From assembly GCA_963170755.1 (NCBI GenBank), contig OY720681.1:118305394-118369393 (forward strand): a stretch of DNA of 64,000 bases, read 5' to 3'. A program made the position numbers and the translations under genes. The DNA is from Amphimallon solstitiale (Eukaryota; Arthropoda; Insecta; Coleoptera; Scarabaeidae). Positions 11,121-23,301 of this stretch are shown one piece after another. Each line of letters starts with the position of its first letter. Position 1 is the stretch's first letter. A model generated the notes under the pieces. That model saw only the letters and a program-made list of their open reading frames with translations, had not been told where the DNA came from and made no database searches.

Positions 11121-12559
11121 AAAATTAAAACACTCCATCACATAGTTTTTTCTAATCAACTTATGATTATTTCTGCATTTTGTAGATGCTACTCGACCCA
11201 AATGATTATTTTGCGTACAGGGGGTAATGATGTGATATGTAATCATATACATACATACATTTTATGCTGGAGTCAAGAAACTGAAATATTACAAATATTG
11301 ATATCGTTGACCTTTCTAACTCGTAGATATACATATATTCGTTTTAATTATATTGTACTACGATCCACGGTCATAAAGAATTCATCGGTCGGTCGGGTCA
11401 TCGCTATAAGCAATACAAGAATTTCACTCCTAGATACAACACAAGAGAGACAAAACAAGATTTCACTTTATCATGAAGTAATATGTGTGTTAGACGTGTT
11501 CATATATTTACATACATGTATTATTTACTGCTGATAATGTTCGTGTAATAACAGTCCCTTTCTGAAATTATTTATTGTTGCACTTGTTATACACACACAC
11601 TGTAAATATTGGTTGTACGACCTCTAAACGTTCCTGTATTAATAACAAGACAATAATAATATATTCGTGCTTGTATGTGTGTTGTGTGTGCATGTTTCTG
11701 CATATTCACAGCCAACCAGTTCATGTGTTCCATCGATTGCCAAGCGGTTATTTGCATTTCATTACTTTAGTCGCTTATGTATGTATATCTTTATACTTTT
11801 CAAACGATTGGCGATCTCAGTTTCTACTTAAAATCATACTTCCGTATTATTACTAGTAATTATCTACTGCTTTCACGTTTTACCTTAAATAAGAAATTTT
11901 TTCCTATTTTGTGTCAAGGAAACGGAAAATGTGTAAATTGCCAGATATAAAATAAATGTAATATTTAATGACTTCAACGGATAGTTAGTAATGTATGTAA
12001 CATGTTTCTCAATGTAGAATTAATTGAATTTCTATCTTACTACATTTTTAAATGCACATATTTGAGTTTGTAGAACTTCAATCAACCAATCAGCAACTTA
12101 TGTATCTATGCGAATTATTTTTGCGCTAATGCCATCTCTAGTTAGTCTGCTTTATCTACATGTTTCCTGCATTATTTATATTATGAGTTTAAATTATTAT
12201 TATGAATTGTCTCAGCTTTTAAAATAGTCAATAATGTCAAAAACGATAGCTTGACTGACGAAATGCCCTTGAATTCTGCTGGGTGACGATCAGAGTCAAA
12301 ACTTATCTATGTCACTGAGTATTGTGGTAGTACTCAATCAGAAATTAATATCATAGCATACAATTAATAGAAAAATTGATGGAAGCCGGAAGCAGTTTTT
12401 AACTATTTTGAGCAGCGCAGACCTGGACGGTTGACTTAGTTCGATGGGTATAAGAGCGAATCAAATCAATAACCATGTTGGTCAACACCCAGCAGTAATA
12501 TTGAATGTGTGGTGAAGCTGGGCAGCATCAACATATACGTGGATCTTACAGGTTACTAC
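11121..12559. other. Intergenic stretch, nothing recognised
   Basis: AT-rich sequence. The open frames at 11163-11534 and 11575-11856 are cysteine/isoleucine-rich chance frames lacking any domain I recognise. No repeat or RNA gene was seen. Confidence 0.5.
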
Positions 12560-12633
12560 CACGTTTGGAAATAAGTAGATATATAATTAATAAAGAGCAG
12601 AGGACCCAAAATGGATCCCTCTGTGAGATGCCA
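12560..12633 (-). pseudogene. LINE reverse-transcriptase fragment (Jockey/CR1-like)
   Basis: On the minus strand the sequence reads GISQ, then after a one-base frameshift ILGPLLF, matching the GxPQGSxLGPLLF reverse-transcriptase motif of Jockey/CR1-type non-LTR retrotransposons. Only this core remains recognisable. A comparable minus-strand fragment lies at 32322-32375. Confidence 0.6.
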
Positions 12634-14373
12634 TGCGCTGCTGTGATAGTATGAAAAGCACCGTTTGATGTATTAACAGGCTAGAACCTATTTAACCTAT
12701 TCCAAGTATTATCATTAAAGTCTTAGATCTGTCAAAAAGTTAAGATAAATATCTCTGAAACAATGAATAAATTAAAATATTATCTTATGCAAAGTTGATT
12801 AAATAGTACATTACGTATTAAGTGTTATAAACCTAATTTTAGTCACGAGTTTTATAAAAAAAAAAAAACGAGACTGTCGGGTTTATAAAAAAGAATTTCT
12901 TCCTATATTTTTTCTACGACAGCAAGTAATCAAAATAATACAAAATTACTGTTGTCGCGTCACGTTGGGTTATGATGACAAATGTCGACAATCTTGATTG
13001 AGCTTCAACTGATTTTTGCAATTAAAAAATCTAAAGATAACTTCAGTTCGTGACTAAAGAGGCCGTTGCAAAGTTCGCCCCGTGACTAAAGCGAGCGAAG
13101 CCACAGCTTGTCAAGGTGTATTTAAAAGATGAGTTAGCGTCATGGAAATATATACCATAATGGCACTTTAAAGTCAGGAGTAGAAAAAATTATATTACGT
13201 AAACTAAAGTTGTAATAATTAATAATATTGCCACTAATAAAACGTCAAGAGCCCTGTGGCAATAATAATATGGCGCTGGGTAAATTGTAATATCAAAGAC
13301 AAAATATTTATAGATAATACTTCCAAATAAGTCGCAACCTCTATGCCCTGCTATTCTTGTCATTTAGGCTGCCGCTATACTCAGTGAAGATGGTGTGGGT
13401 CGATACATCGTGAAGCTAATTGAAATAGGGCGCCACCTCGAAATTAAAGCCTATCGAAGATAACGAACGCGGATCGTAGATAGTAAGAAAGAAAATCAGT
13501 TGGAAATAGGGAAAAAGCAATTCAGCAATGAAACGCAACAAATTCAAACCACAAGTTCTAAATTTAATTCCCACTATATGAAGCAGAATATTCACATGTA
13601 CAATAAAAAAAATCAAATGTGAAATAATAATAAAAAAAGGTCAAATATGAAATGATTGAATATAGTAATATGGAATATAAAGAGAAAAATAAACAAAATT
13701 TAAATTATGCCTGTAAAGCATACAGCTGCTCGTGATGGTACACCCTGTATGTCAAAAACTCTAACGTAAGCAACAATCCATAAGAATTTTAAAAATAACA
13801 ACAAGGGTGCACCTATCAACTCACCCTGTATGATGGACAAAATTAAATACACTAAAATTTGAAATGCAATAATAAAAAAAATAATAATACGAAATGAAAG
13901 CAAAATTAATTAAGTTAGCCGATACAATAATCTGAGCACTCCTAAATTTAAGGAAAACACAATCGGTGAAATATTTCTGTAGGTCTCAAAAAATTTTCAA
14001 ATCATTCGCGTACAAATGGTTATAATGTAGGTCAAATGACCACTTACGTAATTAAAAATATTAACTTATTACACAAAATCAGAATTACGGTAAGCTGTTC
14101 TTGCTTATATCTTCTGCAAAATTACTAACGTATGACAAGTGCAAAGATTATTCAAGTTCACCCTGTATAATGGGTCTTACGTAAGAAATACTATAAAATA
14201 TATCTTGAAGTTATTGAAACTTATCAAATCCACCCTGAAGGATGGGCTTATATTGTATGAAATTACAAAATTAAATAAAGTCTATACAAGTGTCTCCGAT
14301 CATAAGGATCAACAGACCTTACTCCTACAAATACTAATTAATACCACTAAATAAACTTAATTTAATTAATTAT
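12634..14373. other. Intergenic stretch with scattered CACCCTGTAT motifs
   Basis: No gene is supportable. CACCCTGTAT occurs at 13741, 13822 and 14159, with a variant CACCCTGAAG at 14231. Similar strings (inverse: ATACAGGGTG) occur at the ends of many insect DNA transposons, so this may be a pile of degraded ends. A slightly GC-richer patch lies at about 13040-13110. Confidence 0.45.
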
Positions 14374-16016
14374 TTTTGGAAACTACTAAGGGGCATGAAA
14401 CGAGAAACGAATGAAACAATACAACTCAGAACAATCACGGAAGAAAAATGGGAGAAATATTTCCGAAATCTATACGCAGACATAGAAAACCCAGTCGAAG
14501 CACAAGAAGAGGACGCACAAAACGATGCACCAGAAGAGTACGCGCAAATCACCGAAGAACAAGTAAGGGATACGGTAAGGAAACTTAAGAACAGGAAAAC
14601 TCCAAATCAAGACAAAATACCAAATGAACTAATAAAAAATGGAGGAACTGCCATCATAACAGAATACACAAAACTATTTAATATCATATTACGACATAGA
14701 AGAATACCTGAAGAATGGAAAAATAGCGTAACAATACCCGTCTTCAAAAAAGGGGATAAAACCGATCCAGAAAATTACCGTGGCATAACATTGTTGAGCA
14801 CCTCGCTAAAACTCCTAACTAAGATCATTGCGGACGAAATATCCACAACCGTGCCAATAAGCGAAGAACAACAGGGATTTCGAAAAAACAGATCTACAAC
14901 TGATGCGCTATTCATACTTAGACAACTGATAGAAAAATCACTAGAGTACAACACCCCTGCCTATCTCTGCTTTGTGGACCTAACGAAGGCCTTTGACAGA
15001 GTACAACTAAAAGACGTCATAACGATCCTGGAAAACGGTAATACGAAGAAAGAATACATAGAACTCATTAAGGACTTAAACACAAACACAACAACGCAAA
15101 TACGCACAAATCACACCCTAACGCAACATCTACGAACTACAACAGGTATCCGCCAAGGCGATAGTCTCAGTCCTTTGTTATTCAATACAATCATGGACGA
15201 GATGGTGAAAGCTGTAAAGAACACCGGACTAGGATATCGAATGGGCATGCATAAAATAAATATATTATGCTACGCGGATGATGCAGTACTTATTGCGGAA
15301 TCGGAAGATGACCTCCAAAGATTGTTACAAGCGTTCAACAAGCAGGCAGGAAAACTTAATATGAAAATCTCCACAACCAAAACCAAATGCATGACCATAG
15401 CAAAGGAACCTCTGCGCTGCAAATTGGCAATAGAAGATAATGTCATTGACCAAACCATGTCAATCGAATACCTTGGATGCAAAATTACAAGCGTCGGCTT
15501 CCTGGGGGACGAGGTGAGGAAACAAGTTAACAAAGCAGCAGCAATATCGGGACATCTTAGATATCCAATATGGAGAAACAAACACCTAAGTACAGAATGC
15601 AAATCAAGAATATACAAAGCATGCGTACGACCAGTGATGACATATGGTGCTGAGACGAGAGCGGAAACAACGATAACAAAGAGATTACTGAGGGCAACTG
15701 AAATGAAGACCTTAAGAACTATAACGGGACATACATTGAGAAACACAGACATAAGAGAGAAGTGCCTAACGGACGACGTGGTCAGATGGTCGAGGAAGAG
15801 AAGAAGAGAATGGAACCACCATGTTAGCCGAATGATCCCCGACAGAATGGTCAGGATAGTTCGAAATAACACCTCTCATGGAAGAAGACCTATAGGACGA
15901 CCACCAAAGCGATGGCGTGACAGCTGGCAATCAAAATCGCAAGAATCACCATTGCAAAGAAACCGGAACTAAACAGGCGATACGCCTATTAAAAGAAGAA
16001 GAAGAAGAAGAAGAAG
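14374..16016 (+). mobile_element. 5'-truncated non-LTR retrotransposon (RTE-like) with (GAA)n tail
   Basis: The insertion holds an intact reverse-transcriptase ORF and ends in an AGAAGAAG microsatellite tail at about 15991-16018, as RTE-clade LINEs often do. The 10-base string AATTAATTAT occurs at 14364-14373 and 16017-16026, a plausible but AT-rich target duplication. No endonuclease domain precedes the reverse transcriptase, so the 5' half is missing. Clade assignment is by C-terminal motif and simple-repeat tail only. Confidence 0.7.
14395..15972 (+). CDS. LINE reverse transcriptase, intact C-terminal ORF
   Basis: A 525-codon frame starts at ATG 14395, an internal methionine of what would be a longer ORF2. 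Reverse-transcriptase landmarks appear in order: NYRGITLLS at about residue 128, FVDLTKAFDRV from residue 193 (first catalytic Asp), GIRQGDSLSP near residue 251, and YADDAVL from residue 293 (catalytic Asp pair). The C-terminus contains PVMTYGAET, a basic region and GRPPKRWRDSW, typical of RTE-like LINEs. No apurinic endonuclease domain is present, so this copy could not retrotranspose by itself. The frame has no stop or shift, suggesting a recent insertion. A diverged relative occupies 57015-57869 on the other strand. Confidence 0.85.
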   Translation: MKRETNETIQLRTITEEKWEKYFRNLYADIENPVEAQEEDAQNDAPEEYAQITEEQVRDTVRKLKNRKTPNQDKIPNELIKNGGTAIITEYTKLFNIILRHRRIPEEWKNSVTIPVFKKGDKTDPENYRGITLLSTSLKLLTKIIADEISTTVPISEEQQGFRKNRSTTDALFILRQLIEKSLEYNTPAYLCFVDLTKAFDRVQLKDVITILENGNTKKEYIELIKDLNTNTTTQIRTNHTLTQHLRTTTGIRQGDSLSPLLFNTIMDEMVKAVKNTGLGYRMGMHKINILCYADDAVLIAESEDDLQRLLQAFNKQAGKLNMKISTTKTKCMTIAKEPLRCKLAIEDNVIDQTMSIEYLGCKITSVGFLGDEVRKQVNKAAAISGHLRYPIWRNKHLSTECKSRIYKACVRPVMTYGAETRAETTITKRLLRATEMKTLRTITGHTLRNTDIREKCLTDDVVRWSRKRRREWNHHVSRMIPDRMVRIVRNNTSHGRRPIGRPPKRWRDSWQSKSQESPLQRNRN

Positions 16017-18559
16017 AATTAATTATGACACTTAGCTGGGGTCTAGGAGGTCTTCATTAGCTAGTAACAGCGATAAAAGGTAGTCTCAACCCGTGGCCCA
16101 GAAGGGATGGTTCAAATTTCAATAACAGGCATCCAACATCCAAAGGGGGTTAATACACAATTTCGACCGAAGTTTTAACGACTCAAGTTTTAACTACTCA
16201 AGATTTTAACGTCATCAAAATTTAACGTTACCAAAATCTTAAAGTCCAAAGTTTCCCTAATTAGAAAGAGTATTTAGTTCTAAATGTCACAACAAAGTCG
16301 GACAAACACAGAGAAGGCCATTAACAATTTCAAATTAATTGAAAGATAAATAAATACCTGACTGTATGTTCATATATTTTTTCAACGTGCAATCGACAAT
16401 ACCAAGCATTCGAAAATTACAACGAAGCCACGTGTAGATTAACCAAAAATGCCGGCCTAGCCGTTACAGGAAATTGCGCTTCCAACCAATCCAGTACTAA
16501 ATACAAAATCTCCAGATACAGCATTTCACTCATTAATATCCGTCGATATGACGATGATCATGGATTTACCATATATCCCAAATAATAGAATAAAAATGCA
16601 AAGGTAATCACCACGTGGTACCAAGCTTGTTATCCACACGATGATTCGGAACAGAATGACATTTTGCACGACCTGAGCTACGATGTGTCAAACAACTGCA
16701 CTCCGGTAAAGAAGAACAACCAACTTAAATAAATCATTAATAAAACGGAATTAATTAAATTAGAATTTCAATCTAAAACATTATTAAATTATCAAGAAAG
16801 AAAATAAGAATCAAATTAAATTAATACCAAAGATTATGTGATTTAAATTACAGATACCTACAACACAGTTAGCGGAGCAGATAACCGACTTAAGAGAATC
16901 ATACACAGATGCTGCTAATATACCGAACACACAAATAATACCATTACCAATTCTAAAAAACAAATCATGCGTGTACTAATTCAATTAAGAATAACAACAA
17001 TTGTCAATTAAAAATAGAAATAATTAAGCCTATAATATTTGAACCGTTACAATATATTAATAATAATATAACAGTAAATGCTTAAAAATATTAATAAATA
17101 TTAGATATAGTAAGTGCAAATATCTTCTGCCTAATCATATTTTGTCTATTTGACGTAGGTGAATTAGATAAACATGCTGTATGGAGGTGTAATTATTTGG
17201 TTATGTTACCGCACATGTTGATTTCGTGGACTTAAGTTGTTCTACCAAAAATCAAATATATATTCGTGGACAAAGCACTGGTTCAAACCGACTCGTTCCA
17301 GACACTTTATTATTGTTGTTCGAAATAACTCTTTAGTGTGCGCTGTGAAGTAAATGAGAACATGGAAATTTGCGAATTATATTTATAAAACAATGGAACT
17401 AAATTACCATCTCCTGATTTCTAAACTTGGTCAAATTTATTGCAATGCTCCGGCGTCTAAAGCCATTGTCAACGTAAGAAAACTTTTTGCCAACTATCTG
17501 TTTCTCTCCATCCACTTGTGCGTATTTTCTTTCTTTGTTTGCGCTTCGAACTCGAGTTAGTGGAAAGTTAGTTTAATGAAGATAGTTTGGCGAACACGTG
17601 CGTACCGTGGTGAGCGACTCCATTTTAAGTTAAACTAGAATTCTTCTCATTTGCACCGTCTAGTTTTGAAAGTTAGCCGACTACCGCAGCTGCTAGCTAA
17701 TCAAATTGCTTTTCTCTGCTAGATGCAGCAACTTTCCTTAATGTTAAGTCTTATAAACAAACTTTGTTTTGCCGTGATTATTGTTATAATTGAACTATCT
17801 ATATCTATTGTTACAATAAAGAGGCATTTATTTCTCTATAATTCTATTGATATTTGATAGCTATATTTTGTAGTAATGATAATTAATTATGAGTAGGTAG
17901 AAGAATTAAATATGGAATATCACAGTAACTGCAAGGATATAACTTATGTGGAGTAGCTCGTGATTTTGATGCAAGTTGATGACAATGAATAATATATCTT
18001 TTATGTAAAATTATGGCAGTTGTTAGCTGGTGTATTACAAATCTATCTTAAATGTAAGAATATTGTATATATGTAAAATCCGTAGACTCGAAGCCCGCAC
18101 GAAGTTGAACTTTATGCTATCAAAAGTGTTTGCCAAATGTTGAAGGGTTGTATTAACAAGTTCTTGTGGACATGTCTTTCTAAAAATATGTTTTTCGTGC
18201 CCGAAAAGCTTAAATAATCTATAATCGCAGAATCTGGAAACCTTGCTAGAAAATTCAGTAGTCAATTACTAAAAAACTGTTTCAAATATGTTTTTGTTGA
18301 GCCACAGATGCTGGAGATTAGTCTTGTTGGGAAAACCTTCCTCCAAGTCAACATAACATTGTTAGGTGTTTCTTTCGCTTTGATTTGATGAACTACCCGA
18401 AATTTGTCAATGCTTGTATTGAGAAAGTTAAATTTGGCTAGTCAGCTGATGATGATTGCAATATTAAAAATTGTTGATGTAAATCTTCCGTACAATGATT
18501 AATTGCATTAACCCACCTGCTACTTTTATTCCCCCGATTAGAAAATACCCTTCAAGAAA
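16017..18559. other. Intergenic stretch, nothing recognised
   Basis: AT-rich, with short runs of TTTTAACG-like sequence around 16150-16240. A somewhat GC-richer patch at 17560-17720 has no clear ORF. The 68- and 76-codon open frames (17354-17560, 18035-18265) show no domain. Confidence 0.45.
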
Positions 18560-19030
18560 AAAATATTTTACCATTCTAATATTGCAACCACCGTACGTTA
18601 CAGCCTACAAAATTTGTAGAACGTTAAAAGAAAATGTTGACATAAGATGGAGACGGATACAATTGCAGAGATAGATAATTTATTCTCTCACATCGAAAAA
18701 AACAAATCAACATTGTTTTGATATTTGATTTTGAAGTTGAAATCTTCCACTGGCTTGATTGTTGCTTCGTTTCTGGGTCTTTACCTGTAATAACATTGGA
18801 AAAAAGTTTAGATCATTTCGGAACTCTTCAGCATGCTTCCACGCCACCTGGTTTTTGTTCAGCAGTGAGCAGTCGAGTCACTAATTTGGCTGCTATCCTC
18901 TAGATCCTCAAATCTTCCGTTAAAATTCATTAAACTGAACCCCAAGTTACTCCAGACAGCTCCTCAACTTCTTTAGTGGCCCGTCATCGATCTTCTAGGA
19001 TGATTTTGCGAAGACGCACAAGAATAATAT
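18560..19030 (-). pseudogene. mariner transposase relic
   Basis: On the minus strand several mariner-family landmarks appear in the correct order but in shifting frames. Near 19000 are VRKIILEDRRATKEVEE-like residues. Near 18880 is RIAAKLVTRLLTAEQK. At about 18735-18785 is DPETKQQSSQW. At about 18690-18720 is MLICFF followed by a cysteine-glutamate pair. These correspond to the helix-turn-helix region through the first part of the DD(D/E) catalytic core. Stops and frameshifts separate them, so the gene is dead. The rest of the element is not visible, and the adjacent plus-strand DDE fragment is a separate relic. Confidence 0.7.
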
Positions 19031-19079
19031 AATTTGAGCCTGCGAAGATGAATATTATTTAACAGTAATGTCGGGGATA

Positions 19080-19217
19080 CCTATATATGATAACCAAATT
19101 GAAAGAAGCTTTTCAAGCAAACAAGATGTGCAGAAGAAAATGAATACAGGCTTCCTGCTCCTTGAAGATAACGCGCCCAGTCACACCATTTGTGATTTAA
19201 TGATTGCAACTACTTAA
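19080..19217 (+). pseudogene. DDE transposase fragment with DNAPSH motif
   Basis: The plus strand reads KKMNTGFLLLEDNAPSHT and continues to a TAA at 19215-19217, immediately before the gypsy LTR. The LLxDNAPSH signature surrounds the second catalytic Asp in pogo/Tigger and some mariner transposases. Only about 45 codons are recognisable and orientation is opposite to the adjacent mariner relic. Confidence 0.6.
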
Positions 19218-19223
19218 ATATAT

Positions 19224-21697
19224 TGTAACAATACCTTTAATTAATAAAGATACGATTACACTCAGATAAATTTAATAATATTTATTCTTACTATGTGTTT
19301 GAAACCTGTACTTATTCTCGTCTATATATAAAATTGAAATCTTTATGTACTTTTTAAATCTATTTTCAAATTCTCTCAGGTAATTTTTTTATTTATGCCC
19401 TCACTAACTCAGTTCTTATATAAAATATTTAAACTAATTATTTCATATGTTGCTAACTTCCCTTGAATCATCAAAACCCAAACAGTTGCCTATATGTAAC
19501 TTTTTCAATATCTGCCTATATCATAAGATCTTTACGTTTTATATTTCTTAACTTTATAAATCACAGTTTACAAAACAGTTATTCTTTAGTGAATTATGAT
19601 GTGTATTTCAACTTTATCTTCAAATAACAATACTTACTGTGAACTCAATCTCAAGGTATATATTAACATACTATTCAAATAATAATATAATCACTGACAG
19701 TTGTTTTTTCTATTTATAGGTTACGGTTCTAAGCGTCATATCTGTTTCATCAATTTAATTCAAAAACCTTCTTTATATACCAAATAAAAACAAATGTATC
19801 AAACTAATTTGTTTAATAAATCAGGCAAATTATAAATTATATGGTAGTTCTCAACACACACAACCAAATAAGACATTCATGGAAGTACCAAGCTTGTTTA
19901 CGTAAACATTCTTTTGACAATTTATATGTGCATGAAAATACACCTTTCGTGGATCGAAAAATATACAAGTAAGTATATTAATTATATTATTTTAAAAATA
20001 CTGTATAGTTTTTTGTATGTAAATCAAATACCCACACAAATTAATCAGTTTTAGTTTGCCGATCAGTTTTTTTTGACTTCTAAAAATTATACAAATGATG
20101 ATACAAATTAATGTTGTGCACAGAACTTACAAAATATCTTTTCTTGATTATCAACACAGTTATAATGTACGTATAAATAATAGATCTCTAAATTTTGATA
20201 TACTTTTCAATTCGAAACTGATAAATTCAAATTATTTCAAAGAATTATACGACCTGTTATTACTACTGAACTGGTATTCTTATTTATACACCAAACGATT
20301 TTCTTTTTAGCTTGTCGAAGACATTTCCTGGAATCAATGAGGGAGATCCTTTCCTTTTCCTAATTGTCTGGAATGCTCGGAATGTGGACTGTAATGACTG
20401 CTATCCTGTAATACCTTCAACCTCTGCAATCAACTAGAATCTCGAACCGTCGAACGCTTTCGTGAAGACCTTTGAAACCTGCCTTTCCTCTACTGGACTG
20501 GAATACCTGTGTTAGCTGTTATGTTGAATATCTCGTATCTTTCAAGTCCTGGACTAAACTATTTGTATAACTTCTGGAATTTCACCAACTCTCCAATGCA
20601 ATAAATCTCTCGCCAAATATGGAATAATATTTACCAATGCAGTAAGTTTATTTTTAAATTGTAATTATATATTTCTTCGCTTTCTTCTCAAGTATGAATA
20701 TTCTTCAATTATTTCTTTATTCGTTACCGAAATTCTTTCTTCTAATTTATTTTTAATTATATTTGCATGATACAAAAAATGGTACTATTCTGGAAAATGT
20801 TGCAATCACCTAATAAATATCTGCTTTCTTTTCTACTATCTCCTAACCACTTCTTTTACACTTTTGTATAATGATGAATCTCTTAATTATGTGTTTTTCG
20901 GAAGGAAAATTTCGTTTTTCGAAAACACATCTACCGCTTTTCTTAAATTCTTTTTGAATCTCCTGTATTTATTCCCCATATCCCTGGCAATAAATCCTTA
21001 GTTTCTATAATATCCAATCATATTGTTCCACACATTATAATAATCCAAAATATGTTTTATTTGTAATTGAATATTTATAATACCTTTTTGTAATTCCAAA
21101 AATTTATCAATTTAATTCTTTACTTTAATTTTCACAACCTTTTATACCCTTCGGCAAACCAAATACTCAATACTTTAACTATATTATTTTAAATGTCAAA
21201 ATCTGACACTTCTTACATTTGAATTTTAGCGCGTAACTATACATCATTTTCCAACCTTTATGATTCAAAATCCATACTAATATTCTCTATTTTTTCAAAA
21301 GTGTTAATTAAACAAGCTTTAACAAATAATATTACATATAAAAATACAACAAGTAACATTTACAATTCTACTTTCAGAAATGGGAAATATTACTACAACA
21401 AAGAAACCTGATAGGCAACCAACCACTCGATGCAAGGCGAACTTCAACATAACCCGATATGTAACCAACTTTACACGGTTCACAAAAACTATAGGGAAAT
21501 ACCCAATTAATATTCTCACAATTATTTTAAGTATAATTTAAATATTCTCACATCTATTTATTTAATTATAGTTTGGTCCATAAAATATTACCATCTTTTA
21601 TTTTTTTAATACTCACTACAAGAACATATACAGTATATTTTATTAACATTAGTACTTCCATCATATCCTTACTCATCTAAGTTAGTGAACTACCACA
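19224..21697 (-). repeat. 3' LTR of the gypsy element
   Basis: In element orientation it begins TGTGGTAGTTC and ends TTGTTACA, the usual TG...CA termini. It is 2,474 bp and matches the 5' LTR over every segment compared. The small open frames inside (20095-20310, 21319-21519) recur identically in the other LTR and look like chance frames. Confidence 0.93.
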
Positions 21698-21712
21698 TAT
21701 GCCCCTTTTTTA
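21698..21712 (-). promoter_or_regulatory. Polypurine tract of the gypsy element
   Basis: Read on the minus strand, AAAAAAGGGGCATA directly precedes the 3' LTR start TGTGG. A purine run ending in G's next to the LTR is the standard plus-strand primer for LTR retroelements. Confidence 0.8.
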
Positions 21713-23091
21713 ATAAATCTAAATTTCTATAGAATATATAAATTTATATTTATTCAACAATCTATACTAAAATGATGTACTTCAATTTGTACTACTTCTG
21801 TAGCATAACTATACATTCTCATATAAATCCATGTACATTTCTTAATATTTGGTATATAAGATAATTATTTACCTCACTGTATCTATTTTCATTTTTAACT
21901 CTCAATTATTTACAACAAACCATTTTAACTAATCTTATTCTCATAAATATACTAATTTATACCAACATATTCAAAATTTACATCTTTATCCATTTGTCTT
22001 CATCAATAATGTCATAAAATGTATCTTTTAACATTTCTATGCTTTCTATATAAGTAACTTTATTCCTTTTCTTATCCAATCTTATACCTTCTTTGTATTA
22101 TCCTATTCATGATTTTAAACCCTCTAAAAATTCTTATCAATATTATAATCGAAACTACTTTTAACATTTACTGGTGATTACTTTTAAGTTGTATCTGTTA
22201 CTTCTTCAGATATTTAATAGCCTCTACAAAATATGCTTTACATATGCTCACTTATTCTTTATTATTTTATTTTATATAACTGTTCCTAGCTGAACAAAAA
22301 CCCTATACCTATAATAGACATTTTCGTCTACCTTTTCAAACTTTCACTTTTGGAAAGTACACAAATTATATTTTCGTTTTTTAAGGCGTACGTGACCTAC
22401 ATATTTCTTTTATACATTATTATTCTATATATTTATTATCATTTTGGGTTTTATTTACCCTTTCATACATAATCTCTATAAATTATTCCATATATTTTTA
22501 TGTTTCCCTTTTATTATTTATTATACATAGCAAGCATTCATTATTATCTTTTCTATACATATTTTATTTTATAGGCTTCTTCTATTTGTATATCACATTT
22601 TTTTTTATAACTCTTAATGACTTTAATATTTCTTGACCATTAAATGCTTTTATTACTCCGATAAATATCCTTTAAAAAAATTTTTTTTTTTTTTTTTAAT
22701 AAGGTTCCTTCTTACTCATCTTTCATATATCTACTTTATACATTTCTTCACATTTTTATACTCGTATGTTTCTTTACTTACTGTAAAGTTACTTATATAC
22801 TCCTCTAACACTTATATTTACAAATTTTATAATGTAAGGAATGAGGAAAATAAATTAAATATTACTAATTTCTTCATACTAACTAATCTTTACAACTCTT
22901 CTTCGTCTAAATAATTCTATCCTGATTCAATTAATTTAGAGCAAGGAAATAAAATACATAAACCTTTGTTAGATCATTTTAGCTAAAATTTCTTACATGA
23001 TTAACTCAATTATAAAAAAAAAATTAAATGCACATACTTATATCCCGTTTTTTTTTTATGACATACTTTTATAGAAACAAAATACATTAAC
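21713..23091 (-). other. Noncoding 3' region of the gypsy element
   Basis: About 1.4 kb of T-rich (plus strand) sequence separates the post-pol repeats from the polypurine tract. I find no ORF on the sense strand, so no env or third gene. The 93-codon frame at 22633-22914 is antisense and phenylalanine/isoleucine-rich, a composition artefact. Confidence 0.65.
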
Positions 23092-23295
23092 CATGCCCCT
23101 AAATTTTGGTTCTATTAACTTTGATGTAGCTCTGGTGGGTGGTAGCGCTATTTACCAACGGTTGTCGCCCTATGAAATTCAACCGCCATGCCCCTAAATT
23201 TTGGGCTTTATTATATACAGTGTAGCTCTGGTGGGTGGTAGCGCTATTTACCAACGGTAACTGGCCCTTCAGTACCGCCATGCCCTTAAATTTTT
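23092..23295 (-). repeat. Post-pol tandem repeat, two ~95-bp units plus a partial third
   Basis: CATGCCCCTAAATTTTGG starts at 23092 and 23187, and a variant CATGCCCTTAAATTTT at 23279. Each full unit contains TGTAGCTCTGGTGGGTGGTA followed by GCGCTATTTACCAACGGT. The array ends a few bases after the pol stop codon. GGTAGCGCTATTTACC can fold into a short stem. Confidence 0.85.
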
Positions 23296-23301
23296 TAACA
23301 A

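Noticed and set aside
15270..15872. 200-codon minus-strand ORF
   Set aside because: Antisense to the LINE reverse transcriptase; no domain of its own.
20095..20310. 71-codon ORF found twice (also at 29773-29988)
   Set aside because: It repeats because it lies in both LTRs; the composition is AT-driven and there is no domain.
21698..23301. Possible env gene of the gypsy element
   Set aside because: No sense-strand ORF of useful length is present between pol and the 3' LTR.
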